A DNA stretch of 64,000 nt from Oscillospiraceae bacterium (GCA_009782405.1 WRJC01000012.1:16854-80853), one strand, 5' to 3'. Shown: positions 16,804 through 28,059, counted from the first letter of the stretch. Notes: generated by a model from the sequence alone, not told the origin. Program-made: numbers and translations.

Positions 16804-17520
16804 ATAAAATTCAAGACATACAAAAAAGAGAGCGAATATTCCTACGCCCTCGGGGCGTCGGTTTCAATCGAGCTGCTCAAAACCAGTCCGGAGGACTGCC
16901 TCGGGGTGATTTGCAGCCCGGACTATACCGACAACGAGAAAACGATAGAGAGGCTGTGCGGCAGGGGCAAAATCCCCGTGGAGCAAAACCAAAAGCTGCT
17001 GAATATGCTTTCGCCGAAAGAAAACTGCTACGTGGCTGCCGCTTTTGCGAAACGGATCCGCACATTGGACAAAAACAGCTCGCACGTGGTCTTGGACCGG
17101 CCTTCGGACATGGGCAACCTCGGCGCGATAATGCGCTCCTGCGCCGGATTTTGCGTGGAGGACATCGCGATCATCGGGGAGGGGGCGGACGTTTTCAATC
17201 CGAAGGCCGTGCGGGCTTCGATGGGCGCTTTTTTTCACGTGAGGGCGCAGCGCTTTGAAACGATTCGCGATTACCTCGACATATGCCGGGATAACCGCGA
17301 AATCTATACCTTTATGCTGAAAGCGGATCACAGATTAAGCGATCTGTCCGCGGACAAAAGCAAAGCGCACAGCCTGATTTTCGGAAACGAGGCTTCGGGA
17401 CTCGACTATGGCACATATGCGGGAATCGGAAAGAGCGTCGTCATAGAGCATTCGGGCAAAATCGATTCGCTGGCGCTTCCCGTGGCGGTCGGCATAGCCC
17501 TGTTTGTACTCGGCCGGTAA
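16804..17520 (+). CDS. TrmH/SpoU-family RNA methyltransferase, apparent AUA start
   Basis: SpoU-class 2'-O-ribose methyltransferase with the trefoil-knot motifs: 1 DMGNLGAIMRSC, 2 LIFGNEASGL, 3 DSLALPVAVGIALF. It probably modifies tRNA or rRNA; the target cannot be told. The promoter places the transcript start near 16780. The only strong Shine-Dalgarno site is GGAGG at 16791-16795, and exactly 8 nt after it the in-frame codon is ATA (16804), with no ATG, GTG or TTG suitably spaced. I therefore annotate an AUA start giving 238 residues. Motif 3 usually reads SLN; here the Asn position is Ala. It is divergent from the solute-binding lipoprotein gene and convergent with pckG. Confidence 0.8.
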   Translation: MKFKTYKKESEYSYALGASVSIELLKTSPEDCLGVICSPDYTDNEKTIERLCGRGKIPVEQNQKLLNMLSPKENCYVAAAFAKRIRTLDKNSSHVVLDRPSDMGNLGAIMRSCAGFCVEDIAIIGEGADVFNPKAVRASMGAFFHVRAQRFETIRDYLDICRDNREIYTFMLKADHRLSDLSADKSKAHSLIFGNEASGLDYGTYAGIGKSVVIEHSGKIDSLALPVAVGIALFVLGR

Positions 17521-17527
17521 GCCCCGT

Positions 17528-19327
17528 CTATTTTGCGAGCCTCGCTTCGAGCGCGGCGAGCTGCCCTTTGAGTTCGGCGGGCAGTTTTTCGCCGTATGTC
17601 TCGTAGTTTTCCTTGATCGACTTGATCTCTGAAAGCCAGCCTTCGCGGTCCACGCTCAGAATTTTGGCCATGGCATCTTCGCTTATGTCCAGCCCGGAAG
17701 TGTCGATGTCGTTTGGCCCGGGCATATTGCCGATGGGCGTGGATACGGCCTTGCCCTCGCCGGACAGCCTTTCCACGATCCATTTGAGCACGCGGCTGTT
17801 GTCGCCGTAGCCCGGCCATATGAATTTGTCGTTTTCGTCCTTGCGGAACCAGTTGACAAAATATATCTTGGGAAGCTTCGCGGCATCCGCCTTTTTCCCG
17901 ATGTCAAGCCAGTGCTGCAGGTAATCGCCCGCATGGTAACCCATGAAGGGCAGCATGGCGAATGGGTCGCGGCGCACCCCGGCGGCCAGCCCGATCGCGG
18001 CGGCGGTGGTCTCGGAGCCCATGATCGAGCCGAGGAACACTCCGTGGTTCCAGTCGAGGCTCTCGTTGACGAGCGGGATGACGGTCTTGCGGCGCCCGCC
18101 GATCAAAATCGCGGAGATCGGAACGCCCGCCGGATCCTCCCATTCGGGGGCGATGACCGGGCACTGGGCCGCCGGGGCGGTGAAGCGCGAGTTGGCGTGG
18201 GCGGCCACCCTGCCGCAATCCGGGCTCCAGTCGTCGCCCTGCCAGTCGATTAAATGGTCCGGCGCGGGTATGCCGCTGCCCTCCCACCAAACGTCGCCGT
18301 CGTCGGTTAGCGCCACGTTGGTGAATATCGTGTTTTTTTCCATCGATTTCATCGCGCTGGGATTGGATTTCATCGAAGTCTGCGGCACCACGCCGAAGAA
18401 GCCCGCTTCGGGGTTGATCGCGTAAAGCCGCCCGTCCGCCCCGAATTTCATCCAGGCGATGTCGTCGCCGATGGTCTCGACTTTCCAGCCCGGGATCGTG
18501 GGCACCAGCATGGCGAGGTTCGTCTTGCCGCACATGCTCGGAAGCGCGCCGCACACATAGGCGGGCTTTTTGTCGGGACCGGTGATTTTCAGGATCAGCA
18601 TATGCTCGGCAAGCCAGCCTTCGTCCCTTGCCTGCACGGAGGCGATCCTGAGCGCGAAACACTTCTTGCCGAGCAGCGCGTTGCCGCCGTAGCCCGAGCC
18701 GTATGACCATATGGTCCTCTCCTCGGGGAACTGGCTTATGTATTTTTGGTCGATCGAGGGCGCGCAGGGCCACGAAACGTCCTTTTCGCCCTCGGCCAGC
18801 GGCTTGCCCACCGAGTGCAGGCATTTCACAAATTCGCCATCCTCGCCGAGCTCGGCTATTGCCGCATCTCCTATCCTGGTCATTATCCGCATATTGGCCG
18901 CCACATACGGGCTGTCGGTTATCTCCACCCCGATTTTTGAAATGGGCGAGCCGAGCGGGCCCATCGAATACACGATCACATACATCGTCCTGCCCTTCAT
19001 GCAGCCGTCATACAGCTTGGTCATGGTGGCTTTCAATTCGTCGGGGTCGATCCAGTTGTTGGTCGGGCCCGCGTCCTCCTGCTTTTTCGAGGCGATGAAG
19101 GTCCTGTTTTCGACCCTGGCCACGTCGGAAGGGTGGCTCCTGAAAAGATAGCAGCCCGGGCGTTTTTCCGGGTTGAGCGGCGTGGCCATTCCGGCCTCCA
19201 CCATTTCGGCCATCAATGCGTCGTATTCTTTCTGCGAGCCGTCGCACAAACAGACTTTGTCCGGTTTGCACATTTCGGCGATTTCCGCGACCCAGGCTTC
19301 GAGTTTTTTGTTTTTTAGATTCATCAT
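17528..19327 (-). CDS. pckG: Phosphoenolpyruvate carboxykinase (GTP)
   Basis: A 599-residue GTP-dependent PEPCK catalysing oxaloacetate + GTP to PEP + CO2 + GDP, or the reverse in fermenters that fix CO2 to make oxaloacetate. Evidence: [16 protein letters not shown] near the N-terminus, the kinase P-loop and reactive Cys in [13 protein letters not shown], the metal-site segment [26 protein letters not shown], and the C-terminal WIVERL segment. The length equals the family norm. ATG at 19327 has AAGGAG 9 nt upstream; about 60 further upstream codons are open but are unlike PEPCK and run into the addA 3' region. Monocistronic, with its own promoter. Confidence 0.95.
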   Translation of the reverse strand: MMNLKNKKLEAWVAEIAEMCKPDKVCLCDGSQKEYDALMAEMVEAGMATPLNPEKRPGCYLFRSHPSDVARVENRTFIASKKQEDAGPTNNWIDPDELKATMTKLYDGCMKGRTMYVIVYSMGPLGSPISKIGVEITDSPYVAANMRIMTRIGDAAIAELGEDGEFVKCLHSVGKPLAEGEKDVSWPCAPSIDQKYISQFPEERTIWSYGSGYGGNALLGKKCFALRIASVQARDEGWLAEHMLILKITGPDKKPAYVCGALPSMCGKTNLAMLVPTIPGWKVETIGDDIAWMKFGADGRLYAINPEAGFFGVVPQTSMKSNPSAMKSMEKNTIFTNVALTDDGDVWWEGSGIPAPDHLIDWQGDDWSPDCGRVAAHANSRFTAPAAQCPVIAPEWEDPAGVPISAILIGGRRKTVIPLVNESLDWNHGVFLGSIMGSETTAAAIGLAAGVRRDPFAMLPFMGYHAGDYLQHWLDIGKKADAAKLPKIYFVNWFRKDENDKFIWPGYGDNSRVLKWIVERLSGEGKAVSTPIGNMPGPNDIDTSGLDISEDAMAKILSVDREGWLSEIKSIKENYETYGEKLPAELKGQLAALEARLAK

Positions 19328-19363
19328 GGTTTTATTCTCCTTATATCGATTCCTTTTGATAAA

Positions 19364-19392
19364 ATTGTACATTATATCGATTTTGTTTTCAA
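19364..19392 (-). promoter_or_regulatory. Promoter of pckG
   Basis: On the minus strand TTGAAA (19392-19387), 17 nt and TACAAT (19369-19364), with the start codon 37 nt further on. Confidence 0.65.
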
Positions 19393-19413
19393 GGGATATT
19401 TTTGAATATTTTG

Positions 19414-22400
19414 TTAATAGTTTGCCTCGACCGCTTTGTCTAAGGCGAACGAATATATATACGCGCCATCCACGGGCCTGCCGAGCATTTCGCGCACCGC
19501 CATGCAATAATAGCCTATCTGCCGCCCGTGCCTTTCAAGCAGGATCTTTGCCCCGTTTGGCTCATGCACACGGTCGGTTTTGAAATCCACCACGTAAGCT
19601 TTCCCGTTTTTGTCCTCGAAAAACAAGTCTATCGCCCCTTGGATCAGCACATATTCATCGCCCTCCGGGGCCTCGCCATCCAAAAAATCGCGCACCGAAA
19701 CTTTCAGGTTGAACGGAGTCTCCCTGTATACCCGTTTTGCCGCCTTTATTTTCCCGTACAAATCAGAAGAGAAAAATCTGTCTATGGGAGAAAAATCGAT
19801 CCTTTGGCACTGCGCAAGGTTCAAAAACCCGCCGCCTAAAAGATTTTTCGCCTCGTCTTTCGCGCCGTATATCTCGGCTTGCCCAAAGTCCGCGAATTGC
19901 ATGAAAAGGTGAGTGGCGGTTCCCGCAAGCGCCGGGTCATCTGAAACCTTCTCTTCGAGAAACCTCGGCAGGGGCGACATTTTCAGCTCTTTTGCTTCCG
20001 GCAGGCTGTATTCGTCTTCGCCCAAAATTCCCGGATGCAGGCTTGAAACGGAGATTTTTGCGGGCACTTTCGACAAAAAATCGTTTTTGTACTCGAAATT
20101 GTACATATGCCTGATTTTATCCCGGTATTCCAAAACTTTCGCGGAATCGGCATCTTCGCTTGCGGCGCAAGGTGTTTCAGGCTGTGCGCCGCCGGAGTTG
20201 GCCGCCGCCATCATTTCGCGCAGCTTTTCGGAATGCACCAAGTCGATTTCGAACCCCATTTTTGTTTTGTCGTTGCCGCCGGAATCCAAAAGTATCTGCG
20301 CGAGCCATTTAAGAGTGCTGTCGGCCGCAGAATGATCCGAAATCTCCGCGTTTTTGTCCAAAAACTTTTCGATATTGTCCACGCTTCCGACTATTATGAG
20401 TTTTTCGACCGCCCTTGTGAGCGCCACATACAGTATCCTCGCTTCTTCGCTGAGCGCCTCGCCTTTTATTTTTTCGGAAAACAGTTTCTTGAACGGCGTT
20501 TTTTCTATTCCGATTCCGTCGGTGTATTTCAAATCGAAATATATCCCCTCGTCGCTTATCGCGGGATTGCCCTGATAGTCGCCTTTGTTGAACGGCGAAC
20601 CGGTGTTGGCCAGTATGCACACGGGAAATTCGAGCCCTTTGGCTTTGTGCACGCTCATGATCTTCACCACGTCGCTGTTTTCGGAAATCACTTTGGCCTT
20701 CTCGAAATCGTTTTTGCCTTTTTGGACGTCGTTCAAGTAATTTATGAACCCGTAAAGACCTTTGAAAGTGGTTTCTTCGAATTTTCTGGCGTATTCGTAT
20801 AGCAGCATTAAATTGGCTTCCCTCTCCGCCGCGAAACTCTCAAGAGAAATTTTTGCCATCATGTCGGTTTGGCGGTACAAGTGCCAGATGAATTTGTCCA
20901 CGGGCAAAATCCTCGATTTCGCCCGCCACAAGTTCAATTTGTCCAAAAAGTCCCCGCACTTTTTTTGCAATTCGGGAATTCGGCCGCTTTCGGCGTAATT
21001 TCGCACATATTTGAAAAGGGGGTCTTTGTAGCCGCGCTTTTTTTGGTTTTCATTTGTGATGCATATGAGATCATCCAAGGAAAATTGGAACACGGGGCTT
21101 TTTAGCGTTGCAGCGAGGTCTATGTCCCGCGTGGGGTTGTCCACGGTTTTGAGCATGGACACAACGAGCATGATCTCCGCGCTCGCCAAAAAGCCTTTCG
21201 CCTTGTCCGTATAACAGGGTATTTCGTATTTCTTCAGCGCATCCATCAGAAGATCGCCTTTTGTGTAGTTTCTCATCAGCACGGTTATGTGGCGGGGCAA
21301 TATCTTTTCGCCGTTTTTCAGCCGGCCGGATCCCAACAATTTTTTTATTGTCAGCGCCACATATTCGGCTTCGGCTGATGTGACCGCCCCCATCAAATCG
21401 TTTTCAAGATTTTCTCCGTCCGCTTTTTCGGGTTCTTCGCTTTCGTTTTCGATCGCGCCATTCGACTCTTCGTTTATGTCTTTTTCGACCAAGGCGAAGC
21501 TGACGTCGCTTGTTTTGTTTCCGGGAACCTCATCGAAAATTTTGCCGCTTTCCAAAACCTCGCCGCCCGTGTACTTTACGCCCCCGAGTTTTTCCGAAAA
21601 AAGCGAAGAAAATATATGGTTTATGAAATCTATTATTGCGGGGCTGCTCCTGAAATTCTTTTTCAGATATATCTTTTTCGGGGAAAAGGGGTTTGCGGCG
21701 AATTCCCCGAAAGTTTTCGAATAGAGCGAAAATATTTCCGGCTTCGCGCCCCGAAACGCATATATGCTCTGCTTCACGTCGCCCACCATGAATCTGTTGC
21801 CGTTTTCGCTTCTATCGTTTTCGGTCGAAATCGCCCGAAATATCATGTCCTGGATTTTGTTTGTGTCCTGATATTCGTCGATGTATATCTCCTTGTAGGA
21901 ACCTTTGAGCTGTTTTGCTAGGTCGGTGAGCGCAAGCTCCCCGTTTTCGCCTGTTTTTTCGATCAAGAGCCGGAACGCCAAACGTTCCAAGTCGGAAAAC
22001 TCAAAAGACTTGAGCCGCATCTTCTCTGCGTTCAAATTTATGTCGAACCTGCTTATTATGCCGGAGAGCGCGACAAGCGATTTTTCGTAGCTTCTTGCAA
22101 ATCTCTGCATGTCATAAAAATCGTATTCGAACAGTTTTTGGGCGTAATCTATGGATTTTTTTATGTTTTTCAATTTTTTGTCGAGAATGTCTTTTAATTC
22201 GATCGAAGCCTCGTCTTCTTTGTCTATTCTGTGCGAACCCACTTTCACGCTTTCATACCCCGCGCAAACCTCATACGCCTCCCCATACAAAGAGAGGTTC
22301 CCTTCGTCGATGATTTCGGACAAATCGGCGAAAAAATTGCGCATATTGGCGAGGCAAGGCGAATATTTTTTGTCTATGACCTCGAATTTTGCCGCGCTGA

Positions 22401-23151
22401 TTTGCGCGGTGATTTTTTTGATTTCCGATATATGCCCGCTGAGCCCCTCTGAGAGATGCGCTTTTATGCTTTTTCCGAATGCAGTCGAAAAAAACGGGGC
22501 ATTTTTCCCGAGCGCCGTGATTTCCCGCATCAGCGAAATCTGGGCGGCAAACAATTTGGAGCCGTCTATTTCCGAATTCACTTTGTCGTGCATCTTCAAA
22601 ATCACGCCGTAAATATTTTCGTCGTCTTTGGCGCCCATGAAGTTTTCTATCGCGAATATGAAGTCCTCATGCGTAAATTCGCTTTGGGAGGCGTAGATCT
22701 CGCTTGTTTTGTCGTGGTATTTTTCCAAAAGTTCGTCGAGCAGCGAGCGTTTGATTATCGACATTTCGTTTTCGTCCGCCATGCGAAAATTTGCGGGGAT
22801 CCCGAGTTTTTCGAAATTCGCGTTTATCAAGGAGCGGCAAAACGAATGAATGGTGGAAATAGCCGCGTTGCCCAACAGAATCTGCTGCTTTTTCAAATGG
22901 GCGCTTCCTATGTTTTCCGAAAGTTTTTTGTTTATCGCCCTCGATATTTTGTTTTTCAGATCGGTCGCCGACGCCCTTGTGAACGTGACCACCAAAAAAT
23001 CGGTGATGTCAAAGTTTTCCGATTCACCGCAGATTTTTTGTATTATCCTCTCCGTCAGAACGGAGGTTTTGCCCGAACCGGCACCCGCCGAAACCAGCAG
23101 CGTGCCGCCCTTTGAGTTTATCGCCTCGTTTTGCGCTTCTGTGAACTGCAT
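19414..23151 (-). CDS. addA: ATP-dependent helicase/nuclease subunit A
   Basis: A 1,245-residue AddA, the large helicase-nuclease subunit of AddAB, which resects double-strand breaks for RecA repair. UvrD-type motifs are in order: P-loop [10 protein letters not shown] (about 21-30), motif [11 protein letters not shown] (about 425), [16 protein letters not shown], motif [16 protein letters not shown], and motif [15 protein letters not shown] (about 905). The C-terminal nuclease has [14 protein letters not shown] and the catalytic VVDFKTDRV (about 1187), followed by QIGYYCMAV. Length is normal. The usual partner addB is not adjacent: upstream is the divergent DUF3604 gene. The ribosome binding site (GGGAAAAG) is weak but the promoter is good. 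Confidence 0.95.
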   Translation of the reverse strand: MQFTEAQNEAINSKGGTLLVSAGAGSGKTSVLTERIIQKICGESENFDITDFLVVTFTRASATDLKNKISRAINKKLSENIGSAHLKKQQILLGNAAISTIHSFCRSLINANFEKLGIPANFRMADENEMSIIKRSLLDELLEKYHDKTSEIYASQSEFTHEDFIFAIENFMGAKDDENIYGVILKMHDKVNSEIDGSKLFAAQISLMREITALGKNAPFFSTAFGKSIKAHLSEGLSGHISEIKKITAQISAAKFEVIDKKYSPCLANMRNFFADLSEIIDEGNLSLYGEAYEVCAGYESVKVGSHRIDKEDEASIELKDILDKKLKNIKKSIDYAQKLFEYDFYDMQRFARSYEKSLVALSGIISRFDINLNAEKMRLKSFEFSDLERLAFRLLIEKTGENGELALTDLAKQLKGSYKEIYIDEYQDTNKIQDMIFRAISTENDRSENGNRFMVGDVKQSIYAFRGAKPEIFSLYSKTFGEFAANPFSPKKIYLKKNFRSSPAIIDFINHIFSSLFSEKLGGVKYTGGEVLESGKIFDEVPGNKTSDVSFALVEKDINEESNGAIENESEEPEKADGENLENDLMGAVTSAEAEYVALTIKKLLGSGRLKNGEKILPRHITVLMRNYTKGDLLMDALKKYEIPCYTDKAKGFLASAEIMLVVSMLKTVDNPTRDIDLAATLKSPVFQFSLDDLICITNENQKKRGYKDPLFKYVRNYAESGRIPELQKKCGDFLDKLNLWRAKSRILPVDKFIWHLYRQTDMMAKISLESFAAEREANLMLLYEYARKFEETTFKGLYGFINYLNDVQKGKNDFEKAKVISENSDVVKIMSVHKAKGLEFPVCILANTGSPFNKGDYQGNPAISDEGIYFDLKYTDGIGIEKTPFKKLFSEKIKGEALSEEARILYVALTRAVEKLIIVGSVDNIEKFLDKNAEISDHSAADSTLKWLAQILLDSGGNDKTKMGFEIDLVHSEKLREMMAAANSGGAQPETPCAASEDADSAKVLEYRDKIRHMYNFEYKNDFLSKVPAKISVSSLHPGILGEDEYSLPEAKELKMSPLPRFLEEKVSDDPALAGTATHLFMQFADFGQAEIYGAKDEAKNLLGGGFLNLAQCQRIDFSPIDRFFSSDLYGKIKAAKRVYRETPFNLKVSVRDFLDGEAPEGDEYVLIQGAIDLFFEDKNGKAYVVDFKTDRVHEPNGAKILLERHGRQIGYYCMAVREMLGRPVDGAYIYSFALDKAVEANY

Positions 23152-23200
23152 AAAATCTTTTCCCGTCTGATTCTTGTTTTTTGATTACATTATATACAGC

Positions 23201-23229
23201 AGTATACCGCTAATCTTCGCCGTTGTCAA
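23201..23229 (-). promoter_or_regulatory. Promoter of addA
   Basis: On the minus strand TTGACA (23229-23224), 17 nt and TATACT (23206-23201), 50 nt upstream of the ATG. Confidence 0.7.
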
Positions 23230-23281
23230 GCAATTGAAGTTCCAAATTGGAAAAATTTTCGGGCGAATTAACAAAAAAGAA

Positions 23282-23310
23282 TTGCATTTGCGCATGGCAT
23301 CGTGTATAAT
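23282..23310 (+). promoter_or_regulatory. Promoter of the DUF3604 gene
   Basis: TTGCAT (23282-23287), 17 nt and TATAAT (23305-23310), 38 nt before the start codon. Confidence 0.7.
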
Positions 23311-23348
23311 GGTCAAAAATGATAATATATATGCATAGGAGGGTAACC

Positions 23349-25124
23349 ATGTCAAATCTCGTTTACGAAGGCCCGAAAAAAATGAAAGCGAACCAACTCT
23401 TCAAATGCAAACTGACAGTCGAAATAGGGGAAGAAATAGAAACGGGGGGCATCATATGCGTCGCTTCAAGGCACGTGTCGGACATTGGCTATGCGCAATG
23501 CCGCAATCCTGAAGATGACAACTATATCGAATTTTTCGCAAGCAGGGGCGATGTTGCCCTGACATTCGAACTCCGTCCGGGAGACCACCCGTGGAACAGG
23601 GGCTTTTCGCTTTCTGTTTCGGGCGGCAAGCTGCAAAAAGGCGATACGGTCACAATCGTGATGGGCAAAGGCAGGGGTTTCAGAGCCCAAAGTTTCAGCG
23701 AGACAAACTCGGGGTTCCGCTTGGGAATCAAGCAAAACAAAAATGCTCCGTGGATTGTATCGCAAAAAAAGGAAGCGGAATTTTTTGAAGTGACGGGCGC
23801 GGACGCGATTCGCATAAGGGCCTATGTGAAGGATGTCGGCAGCGCTTGTCCGAATAAAAGAGTTTGCCTCAAAATGGAGGATATCTATTCCAATATCGGC
23901 TCCGTTGCCGAAGGCGCCGAATTCGGGGTCTATTTGGACGATGCTGCATATCTCGGAAAAATGGCGGTAGACGGCCGGGGCGTTTCAACCGGCAATGCTT
24001 TTTTCGTTCCTTCCGATGACAAGTGGCACACGCTTTCAATCGTGTCAAGCGACGGAAAATTTTTTGCCCGCACCAATCCGTTCGGCCCGCCGCTGTTAAA
24101 GGGGCTGAACGTCTACTTCGGGGATATACACTCCCAATCCGGGCTTTGCGACGGGACAAACAGCCCGAAATATCTGTATCGTTACGCAAAAACGGCGGCA
24201 GGCCTTGATTTTGCCTCGGTTTCAAGCCATGACATGGAACTTGACGATGATGCATGGGAAGAAATAAAGAAAGAAACAAAACTGGCAAACGAACCGGGTG
24301 AATTTGTAACTCTTCTGGGATACGAATGGTCAGGATCCGAACAAAACGGGGGCGACAACAACATATATTACAAGTCGGACGACGGGGCGCTTGTACGGAA
24401 CATGACCTTGCGGACTGAATGGTGCATACCGGATATGCCCGAAGAATCCAACGACTTGGCGGATACAATCGCAAAAATCAAGCAAAATGCCGATGAATTC
24501 ATGGTGATACCGCATTGCGGGGGCAGGCAGTGCAATTTCGATTTTTATGACCCAAGCGTGATGAGCGTATTTGAAATCCATTCCACCCACAGAAATTACG
24601 AGCATATCTGGCGGGAAGCGGTAAGCCGGGGCTTAAAAATGGGGCTTGCCGGCGGCAGCGACGATCACAGGGGCATGATAGGCGATTGCGCCACGGCGGC
24701 CAGGGAACGCTTCTTTTCAAGCCATTCCGGGCTCATTTGCGTTTATGCGGCCGATTTGACGCGCGGGGCGATATGGGACGCTATCAAAAAAAGGCACACT
24801 TACGCGACAAACGGGCCGCATATTGTCATCAGCTTCGCAATGGGCGGTTATATCATGGGCGATGAAGCCATACTAAAAACAGGCGCTACGATGGAATTTG
24901 AATTTGCGGCGCTGTCCCATGGCTTTATCGACCGTCTGGAAATATATAGAAATAGCGATATCGCCGAAAATTTCTGCGGGGCGAACCAAGTCAACCAAGT
25001 CACGGAATATCGGGGCATATATAAAGACAGCGTGCGGAAAGGCTTAAATTTATACTATTTGAAAGCGATTCAAACCGACGGCGGTACGGCATGGTCCTCC
25101 CCGATATTCGTATATGGGAATTGA
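23349..25124 (+). CDS. DUF3604 family protein (PHP-like metalloenzyme)
   Basis: A 591-residue protein. The N-terminal half (about 1-255) is a beta-rich domain. The C-terminal half is DUF3604, related to PHP phosphoesterases: NVYFGDIHSQSGLCDG supplies the first histidine, then FASVSSHD, MVIPHCGG, and LAGGSDDHRGM near 440. The last 100 residues are beta-rich. Members occur in sugar-degradation loci of Bacillota, and their substrate is unknown to me. ATG at 23349 is chosen because AGGAGGG lies just upstream; ten extra upstream codons would run through that site. No signal peptide. It converges with the GH2 gene, with stop codons 10 bp apart. Confidence 0.8.
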   Translation: MSNLVYEGPKKMKANQLFKCKLTVEIGEEIETGGIICVASRHVSDIGYAQCRNPEDDNYIEFFASRGDVALTFELRPGDHPWNRGFSLSVSGGKLQKGDTVTIVMGKGRGFRAQSFSETNSGFRLGIKQNKNAPWIVSQKKEAEFFEVTGADAIRIRAYVKDVGSACPNKRVCLKMEDIYSNIGSVAEGAEFGVYLDDAAYLGKMAVDGRGVSTGNAFFVPSDDKWHTLSIVSSDGKFFARTNPFGPPLLKGLNVYFGDIHSQSGLCDGTNSPKYLYRYAKTAAGLDFASVSSHDMELDDDAWEEIKKETKLANEPGEFVTLLGYEWSGSEQNGGDNNIYYKSDDGALVRNMTLRTEWCIPDMPEESNDLADTIAKIKQNADEFMVIPHCGGRQCNFDFYDPSVMSVFEIHSTHRNYEHIWREAVSRGLKMGLAGGSDDHRGMIGDCATAARERFFSSHSGLICVYAADLTRGAIWDAIKKRHTYATNGPHIVISFAMGGYIMGDEAILKTGATMEFEFAALSHGFIDRLEIYRNSDIAENFCGANQVNQVTEYRGIYKDSVRKGLNLYYLKAIQTDGGTAWSSPIFVYGN

Positions 25125-25134
25125 TTGATTGAAC

Positions 25135-27993
25135 CTATGTTTGCTTTCCAATCATATAGTTGACAAGGTTGGCAAGCAGCCTGTCGGCGGCGGGGTGGCC
25201 CGCATTTTCCAAAATGCCCATGGTGTTCAGCATGAAAAAACCCTCGCCCAGCCTATATCCTCCAATTGCCACCCCTCCGTCATATCCCGGGCCGGGGCAC
25301 CCGGAAGCCATGCAAACCACGGCGACATCGTCGGGAGTCTGTATCCCCTCGAAAAAATAATCGTTGCAAAGCTGCCCGTAGTATTCCCAATCGAGTATGC
25401 CCGGGCCCTGCATCCCCTCGAGGGCGGGATGATGGCGGCCTATGTATTCCTTGTGGTACAGCCAGTCCCTCATGCGGCGCAGCCCGCTCTTTTGCGCAAG
25501 GGGCAGCTTTGCCGTCGAATCGCCGTTTTCGGAGAATACGAAAGGGGACAAAAACAGCGCGCGCGCCCCTCGCCTGATTCTGTCATAGAGCAAATCCCAG
25601 GCAATATCCCCCTCGTCGCCCACGACAATGACTTCGCCGTTTTCGCCGCTTTGCGATTCGAAATCATAAGGCGAAACGCCCGCGCCCGCCGACTTTAAAA
25701 TATCCTCATATGGGGCCTTTTGCGCCAACGTGAAGATTTGGCCAGATATGGCGGGGATTGAATTTTTATCCGTGAGCGTAAATTTCATGCGGCGGTTGCC
25801 GGGGCGGCCGCCTTCGTCCATGTCGGCTGCCAATGTATATTCGCCCGCTTCAAGGCTGACATTTATCGTCTCGTCGAAAACGGTGTAGGCAAGCGGGGCA
25901 AATTTGCCCTGCTGTATTACAACCTGCGTCTTTTTTTCCCAACATATCCCTTCTTTTTTCCATATGCGCAGATTTATCGGATACAACCCGGGGCGAAGCG
26001 CGTCTTCATTTGCCAATCGGACGATTATGCGAAGCGGTTTGTTTGTGTACGCGTGCCCGGGTTCGACGAACATGCAGAACCTAAGAGGGTCCCAACCGTC
26101 CCGCAGCGCTTCCATCATGCCCGGCTTAAGCTCTCCGTATACAGTCCACAACCCTTCTCCGGTCAGTGCATGGTCCATCAGCCCCGTCAGATTGTATCCG
26201 CAAAATTTTGGGTTGCCCCGCGCAAGGTCGAAAGTAATTATGCGCTGGCGCACCGATTTCACGAAACTGTCGGTGAAAAAATCGTCAATCGACGGATAAA
26301 TGCCTTCCAGACCGAAACGTTCCCAATCTTTTTTGATCGATTCCAATATGAATCCCGTGGTGAGCATTTCGGGGGTGTTCAGGCTGCCGCCGGACTGCCG
26401 GGCGCGGCTGTAGTCGCTGAGCGTGTTCAGCTGGCTTCCCGCGCCGAACTCCGAGAGAAATATTGGCTTTCCCCCTTTGCCCAAATTCAACATGGTTTCT
26501 TTTGCCTCCCATGTCATGGGCATACGCGGATAGATGTGGATGTCCCCCGCGCCGATGGGCATCGGGTTGAGCAAATCGTCCATTTTTGTTTTTTCGAGAG
26601 GGTGGTTCGGGTCTTCCTCGCCCCAAGCGCATTCGAATTTTTCGCTGAACGGATTTGACAGCGAGCCTATGCGCATATTGAAATCCCAGCGGCCGCTCGA
26701 AAGCAGGACGAGACGGGTCATGTCGAGCTCGCGCAACTTGGGCAATGCGTTCAATGCCGCATTGAAAGCGTCGTTATCGGGGGTTTCGTTGAGCAGGCCG
26801 ATGATCACAAGGCAAGCGCGGCTGCGGTCGCGCCTGACGGTTTCGAGAAGCGACCGTTCGAAATTCGCGCTTGCATCCGCCGAATCGCCGAGCAGCCATG
26901 AAGCCTTGTGCTCCTCGTACACCATGAGGCCTATATCGTCGCAGTAATCCAATAGATCGGGATTCATGTTGCCGCTGATGGCGCGGATCATATTGAAGCC
27001 AGCCGTTTTCATGTAATTTAGGTGAAAAAGCGGAATGTCGCCGCCGGTATGCGAAGTCTTGAGATATATGCGCCGCCCGTTGAATACAAAATACCCTTGT
27101 TCGACTTTGAGTTCGCGGAATCCTATTCGGGCGCTGTATGTGTCGGTCAGGCATTCTTTTTTTTGCCTGGACTTTTGTTTTTTGCTTTTGCGGATCAACT
27201 GTATGTTTGCAGTATACAGCATAGGGTTGTCGAGTTCCCAGAGTTGCGGGTGCTCGACAGTACAGTTCAATTTGTATATGCTTGTTTTTGGAACGCATTT
27301 CGCTTCTATGGACGTTCTTGCAGCTTCCGCATTCTGCCACCGAGGGGAAAGCGAGGCTGTGAGCTCGATTTTTGCCGCTTTTTTAAGTGCGCTGTCAACC
27401 GTGATTTCCATCGCGACTTTTCCGGTGTGCGGGCAAGCGGTTATGTATGCGTCTTTGATAAAAACGGCGGGGCGCGCGATCAATTCCACTTTGCGCATTA
27501 TTCCCCCGTAATTGTTGGGGCTTCCCGGCTGATAATTGCCTTCGCGCTTGTTTCCGCTGGGAATTTCGCGGAGCAGCAGGCCGTCGACCGCTTTGTCGTC
27601 TTTGGGAACGACGATGCGCAGGACGAGATTATTTGGCATATCTTTTTTCAATATGCCCGTGACCTCGAATTCGAAGGGGGTTTCACCGCCTTCGTGTTCG
27701 CCGATGAAACGTCCGCCTATCCACGCTTCGCACCGGTAATCGACTGCCTGGAAGCGCAAAAACGCCCGAAGGCTTTTATTTGTGCCCACCTCCGGCACAA
27801 TAGATTTGAAATACCAAAAAACGCCGCTTTGACCCGGATATACGGCTTGCGCTTGCCCCGGGACCGAGATTTCGATTGCTTCGGTTTCGGGAAAAGCGCT
27901 TTGCCAATTTTTTTCTTTGCCCGCATTTTCGGGATCGCATATTATTTTCCAGATTCCGCCAAGCGGACAAATCCTGTCCTTGTGTTTGTTCAT
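25135..27993 (-). CDS. Glycoside hydrolase family 2 protein
   Basis: A 952-residue GH2 enzyme (beta-galactosidase / beta-glucuronidase / beta-mannosidase superfamily). A jelly-roll sugar-binding domain (about 1-185, with AVDYRCEAWIGGRFIGEHEGG) is followed by an immunoglobulin-like domain (to about 315, ending ARIGFRELKV) and a TIM barrel. The acid/base glutamate is in GLLNETPD (about residue 402) and the nucleophile in IFLSEFGAGS (about 513). A long C-terminal region (about 640-952) contains a Rossmann-like segment ENGEVIVVGDEGDI. No signal peptide, so it is cytoplasmic. AAAGGA precedes the ATG and a good promoter lies upstream. Specificity cannot be deduced. Confidence 0.88.
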   Translation of the reverse strand: MNKHKDRICPLGGIWKIICDPENAGKEKNWQSAFPETEAIEISVPGQAQAVYPGQSGVFWYFKSIVPEVGTNKSLRAFLRFQAVDYRCEAWIGGRFIGEHEGGETPFEFEVTGILKKDMPNNLVLRIVVPKDDKAVDGLLLREIPSGNKREGNYQPGSPNNYGGIMRKVELIARPAVFIKDAYITACPHTGKVAMEITVDSALKKAAKIELTASLSPRWQNAEAARTSIEAKCVPKTSIYKLNCTVEHPQLWELDNPMLYTANIQLIRKSKKQKSRQKKECLTDTYSARIGFRELKVEQGYFVFNGRRIYLKTSHTGGDIPLFHLNYMKTAGFNMIRAISGNMNPDLLDYCDDIGLMVYEEHKASWLLGDSADASANFERSLLETVRRDRSRACLVIIGLLNETPDNDAFNAALNALPKLRELDMTRLVLLSSGRWDFNMRIGSLSNPFSEKFECAWGEEDPNHPLEKTKMDDLLNPMPIGAGDIHIYPRMPMTWEAKETMLNLGKGGKPIFLSEFGAGSQLNTLSDYSRARQSGGSLNTPEMLTTGFILESIKKDWERFGLEGIYPSIDDFFTDSFVKSVRQRIITFDLARGNPKFCGYNLTGLMDHALTGEGLWTVYGELKPGMMEALRDGWDPLRFCMFVEPGHAYTNKPLRIIVRLANEDALRPGLYPINLRIWKKEGICWEKKTQVVIQQGKFAPLAYTVFDETINVSLEAGEYTLAADMDEGGRPGNRRMKFTLTDKNSIPAISGQIFTLAQKAPYEDILKSAGAGVSPYDFESQSGENGEVIVVGDEGDIAWDLLYDRIRRGARALFLSPFVFSENGDSTAKLPLAQKSGLRRMRDWLYHKEYIGRHHPALEGMQGPGILDWEYYGQLCNDYFFEGIQTPDDVAVVCMASGCPGPGYDGGVAIGGYRLGEGFFMLNTMGILENAGHPAADRLLANLVNYMIGKQT

Positions 27994-28059
27994 AAAGGGC
28001 CGTTCCTTTCTTTAACCGCAAAGTTGTATTTTCAAAATATTTGGCCATGATATATGCAT

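Noticed and set aside
16701..16823. Longer N-terminus of the solute-binding lipoprotein
   Set aside because: It would place 41 residues before an obvious lipoprotein signal peptide and overlap the trmH promoter.
17904..18824. 306-codon minus-strand frame inside pckG
   Set aside because: Arg-rich shadow in another frame of pckG; no ribosome binding site.
19328..19507. Sixty-codon upstream extension of pckG
   Set aside because: The extension is unlike PEPCK, overlaps addA and the promoter, and AAGGAG fits the ATG at 19327.
27022..28050. 342-codon plus-strand frame
   Set aside because: Antisense to the GH2 gene, which has a complete domain set and catalytic residues.
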